A stretch of DNA of 64,000 nt from Mucilaginibacter corticis. GTDB lineage: Bacteria; Bacteroidota; Bacteroidia; Sphingobacteriales; Sphingobacteriaceae. Below are positions 61,661 through 64,000 of this stretch, one piece after another; within the stretch, counting starts at the first letter, position 1, and each line of letters starts with the position of its first letter. Under the pieces are notes generated by a model. That model was not told the origin of the DNA. It saw only the letters and a list, made by a program, of their open reading frames with translations, and did no database searches. The position numbers and the translations under genes are program-made. The stretch spans positions 186,001-250,000 of the forward strand of contig NZ_VLPK01000003.1 of NCBI RefSeq assembly GCF_007558865.1, given 5' to 3'.

Positions 61661-62593
61661 ATTAATAACCAATCCACCTCAAACCTGTTAATGATACGCC
61701 CGGTAAGTTTTGGCTTTAACGAGCAGACTGCCGAAAGCAATGCATTCCAAACTCGTGGTGCCGATCAGCAAAAGGTGCAGGCCAACGCGCTTGCAGAATT
61801 TGACGGACTGGTAAAAGTTTTGACAGATAACGGCGTAAATGTGACCGTGATTAACGATACGATGCAACCGCATACCCCCGACTCTATTTTCCCAAACAAC
61901 TGGATATCTTTTCACGCCGGCGGCGATGTATTTTTATACCCCATGCAAGCCGTTAACCGCAGGCTGGAACGCCGTGAAGATATCGTCAAAATATTAGCTA
62001 CTCAATTTAATATTAAACACGTTATTGACCTGAGCCGTTTTGAGCATGAAGACAGGTTTTTAGAAGGTACAGGCAGTATGGTACTTGACCGCGAAAATAA
62101 AATAGCCTACGCCTGCCTTTCGCCCCGTACCGACAGAAACGCACTGGCAACTTTTTGCCGGCAAGCAGGTTATAAAGCGGTTAGTTTCCACGCCTTTGAC
62201 GAAAACGGCCTGGCCATTTACCACACCAACGTATTAATGTGCATTGGGAGCCAGTTTGCTACTATTTGTTTAGATAGTATAACTGATACTAATGAAAAAC
62301 AATTAGTTATAAATTCATTAAAAGCCACTAACAAAGAGATCATCGAGATATCTTTTGACCAGATGAACCACTTTGCGGGGAATATGCTTGAGATAAAAAA
62401 CGTGAATGAAGATACCCTCATCGTCATGTCGAAGAGCGCTTATAACTCATTAACCACGCATCAAATAAGCGCCTTATCCAAATACGGAAAATTGATCTAT
62501 GCTGATATTAGTACCATTGAAACCAACGGTGGCGGCAGCGCGAGGTGTATGATTGCCGAGGTGCATTTACCCGTTTTAGTCCGTGGCCGATAG
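61658..62593 (+). CDS. ctlX: Citrulline hydrolase/amidinotransferase family protein, CtlX type
   Basis: 311 residues. The CtlX branch of the amidinotransferase fold is marked by NLLMIRPVSFGFNEQTAESN, NNWISFHAGGDVFLYPMQA, EGTGSMVLDRENKIAYACLS, IYHTNVLMCIGSQFATICLD and the catalytic Cys in GGGSARCMIAEVHLP. CtlX hydrolyses citrulline to ornithine, ammonia and CO2. Start ATG 61658 (MINNQSTSNLLMIRP) was chosen. The frame is open 18 codons further up, but that part is encoded by the 21-base tandem repeat. It lies about 100 bases after the deiminase gene. Confidence 0.87.
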   Translation: MINNQSTSNLLMIRPVSFGFNEQTAESNAFQTRGADQQKVQANALAEFDGLVKVLTDNGVNVTVINDTMQPHTPDSIFPNNWISFHAGGDVFLYPMQAVNRRLERREDIVKILATQFNIKHVIDLSRFEHEDRFLEGTGSMVLDRENKIAYACLSPRTDRNALATFCRQAGYKAVSFHAFDENGLAIYHTNVLMCIGSQFATICLDSITDTNEKQLVINSLKATNKEIIEISFDQMNHFAGNMLEIKNVNEDTLIVMSKSAYNSLTTHQISALSKYGKLIYADISTIETNGGGSARCMIAEVHLPVLVRGR

Positions 62594-62594
62594 T

Positions 62595-62665
62595 CCATAG
62601 ACCATGGTAAAATAGGCACCAAATCAAATGACTAATGACAGAATGACCAATGACACATAATAATT
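62595..62665. repeat. AATGACTAATGAC repeat copy downstream of ctlX
   Basis: The 13-mer AATGACTAATGAC recurs at 62627-62639, followed by the variant AATGACCAATGACAC. It is the same word as in the cluster upstream of ctlX, so the gene is bracketed by copies. Confidence 0.55.
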
Positions 62666-62745
62666 ACATTTCAACTATAAAATTTCCATTAATAAATAGC
62701 CGTTAATTCCGTTAAAAAATTACATTTTTGCCAAAAATTTTATAA

Positions 62746-64000
62746 ATGCAGAGTTACCAGGAATTTCTTGACTTGAGCGTTGGCTTTCCGCAGGAAGGCT
62801 ACGAGATCATCGACGATGAATTATACTTCCATGATCTTAATTTAATGGAGATGATCGAAACGTATGGCACTCCCCTGCGTTTTACCTATCTGCCTATGGT
62901 CACTAAAAAGATCCAGCAGGCAAAATTGCTGTTTCAGCAGGCTATCATAAAAAACAACTATCGCGGCAGCTATAAATATTGCTATTGCACCAAAAGCTCG
63001 CACTTTAAACATATTGTTGAAGAAGCTTTAAGAAACGATATCCACCTGGAAACATCATCAGCTTTTGATATGCCGATGATTGACGCGCTTGAAAAGAAAG
63101 GCGTTATTACCAAGGAGATGACCGTTATCTGTAATGGCTTTAAAACTTTTCAGTACAAGCAATATATTATCGACATGCTGCATGATGGCTTTAAAAACAT
63201 CATACCTGTATTGGATAATAAGGAAGAGTTTAACCTGTACGACGACGAGGTAGAACTGACCACCCCGTGCAACCTGGGTATCCGGATAGCCGCGGAAGAG
63301 CAGCCGGATTCGCAGTTCTATACTTCGCGCTTAGGCATCCGTATGGAGGATATCATCGATTTTTATTATAATAAGATCGAGCAAAATCCTAATTTCCAGG
63401 TTAAGCTGCTGCATTTCTTCATCAATTCAGGTATTTCTGATACGCCATATTACTGGAACGAGTTAGAGAAATACGTTACGCTGTACTGCAAGTTCAAGAA
63501 GATCAACCCCGCGTTAGATACACTGGATATCGGCGGTGGTATGCCATTTAAAGATTCGCTGGTATTTGATTTTGATTATGAGTACATGATCAACGAGATC
63601 GTGAGCCGGATAAAAGAAATCTGCGCCGAAAACGATACTATAGAGCCGGATATCATTACCGAATTTGGTAAATACACCTGCGCTGAAGCATCGGGCATCT
63701 TATACAAAGTATTGGGCCGTAAACAGCAAAACGACCGTGAGCGCTGGCTGATGCTGGATGGCTCATTTATTACCAACCTGCCTGACGTTTGGGCCTTGAA
63801 CCAAAAGTACGTCCTGCTGCCTATAAACAACTGGGACTCTGAATACGAACGTGTTAACCTTGGCGGCATTACTTGTGACGGCCAGGATTATTATAACCAG
63901 GAAGCACACATGAACAGTGTGTTTATGCCAAAAACCCGTAAGGTGCAATACCTGGGCTTTTTTAATACCGGTGCCTACCAGGAAGTATTGAGCGGCTACG
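62746..64000 (+). CDS. speA: Arginine decarboxylase (fold type III PLP), 3'-truncated by window end
   Basis: The frame is open from ATG 62746 through the last base (about 418 codons); family proteins of this type in Bacteroidota have about 460. It begins MQSYQEFLDLSVGFPQEGYE. The PLP lysine is in YKYCYCTKSSHFKHI. Other alanine-racemase-fold marks are TLDIGGGMPFKD and ITEFGKYTCAEASGILYKVL, then LPINNWDSEYERVNLGGITC with the substrate-binding cysteine/aspartate region. It makes agmatine from arginine for polyamine synthesis. Its place beside argS, the deiminase and ctlX forms an arginine-use group. Confidence 0.87.
   Translation, partial: MQSYQEFLDLSVGFPQEGYEIIDDELYFHDLNLMEMIETYGTPLRFTYLPMVTKKIQQAKLLFQQAIIKNNYRGSYKYCYCTKSSHFKHIVEEALRNDIHLETSSAFDMPMIDALEKKGVITKEMTVICNGFKTFQYKQYIIDMLHDGFKNIIPVLDNKEEFNLYDDEVELTTPCNLGIRIAAEEQPDSQFYTSRLGIRMEDIIDFYYNKIEQNPNFQVKLLHFFINSGISDTPYYWNELEKYVTLYCKFKKINPALDTLDIGGGMPFKDSLVFDFDYEYMINEIVSRIKEICAENDTIEPDIITEFGKYTCAEASGILYKVLGRKQQNDRERWLMLDGSFITNLPDVWALNQKYVLLPINNWDSEYERVNLGGITCDGQDYYNQEAHMNSVFMPKTRKVQYLGFFNTGAYQEVLSGY

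Overview
The window reads as chromosomal DNA of a Bacteroidota species, most likely a Sphingobacteriaceae member (Mucilaginibacter or Pedobacter type). The reasons are type IX secretion (T9SS) substrates with gliding-motility-associated C-termini, PorP/SprF and CarboxypepD_reg/DUF5686 proteins, a serine palmitoyltransferase very like the Sphingobacterium enzyme, DUF1080 proteins, TAnnTTTG-type promoter -7 boxes, and several families of palindromic intergenic repeats typical of the phylum. No phage, plasmid, transposase, CRISPR array, rRNA or tRNA was seen. The only stable RNA gene recognised is RNase P RNA (about 22179-22566).

Layout. 1-3572: end of a T9SS adhesin, then PorP/SprF and an OmpA/TPR/beta-propeller protein. 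3573-8634: AraC/GlxA regulator, small enzymes, a MATE pump and a DUF1080 protein. 8652-11408: large PKD-repeat T9SS protein. 11730-19135: zinc-ribbon protein, MgtC, FAD oxidase, FolB, glutaryl-CoA-dehydrogenase-like enzyme, TPR histidine kinase and GH1 glucosidase. 19425-22603: methyltransferase, DinB protein, a lipoprotein/SCO/cytochrome c operon, and rnpB. 22721-31389: START protein, sigma-54-type response regulator, DNA polymerase IV, then the bioA group (ferritin-like protein, BioA, NUDIX, CDF transporter) and an aspartate aminotransferase. 31467-38221: an outer-membrane barrel and a TolC-MFP-RND efflux operon.

The most interesting region is 38580-49468, ten genes on one strand. In order they read: serine palmitoyltransferase, a GNAT-fold protein matching bacterial ceramide synthase, an epimerase-like ceramide reductase, myo-inositol-3-phosphate synthase, PgpA-type phosphatase, an outer-membrane CarboxypepD_reg/DUF5686 protein, CDP-alcohol phosphatidyltransferase, DUF4833 protein, fatty-acid 2-hydroxylase and an Aur1-like PAP2 enzyme. 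Together they could carry serine and glucose-6-phosphate all the way to a hydroxylated inositol phosphorylceramide, and they add an uncharacterised outer-membrane protein and a DUF4833 protein.

49628-58003: a TPR/transmembrane gene split by a frame shift in an A9 run, a CAP protein, a DEAD-box helicase with DbpA-type tail, a secreted Gfo/Idh/MocA oxidoreductase, TruC, MazG, a decayed small lipoprotein gene and a second DUF1080 enzyme. 58179-64000: an arginine group with argS, an arginine-deiminase-family enzyme, a CtlX-type citrulline hydrolase and arginine decarboxylase (cut by the window end).

All calls are from reading sequence and motifs; no database search was run.
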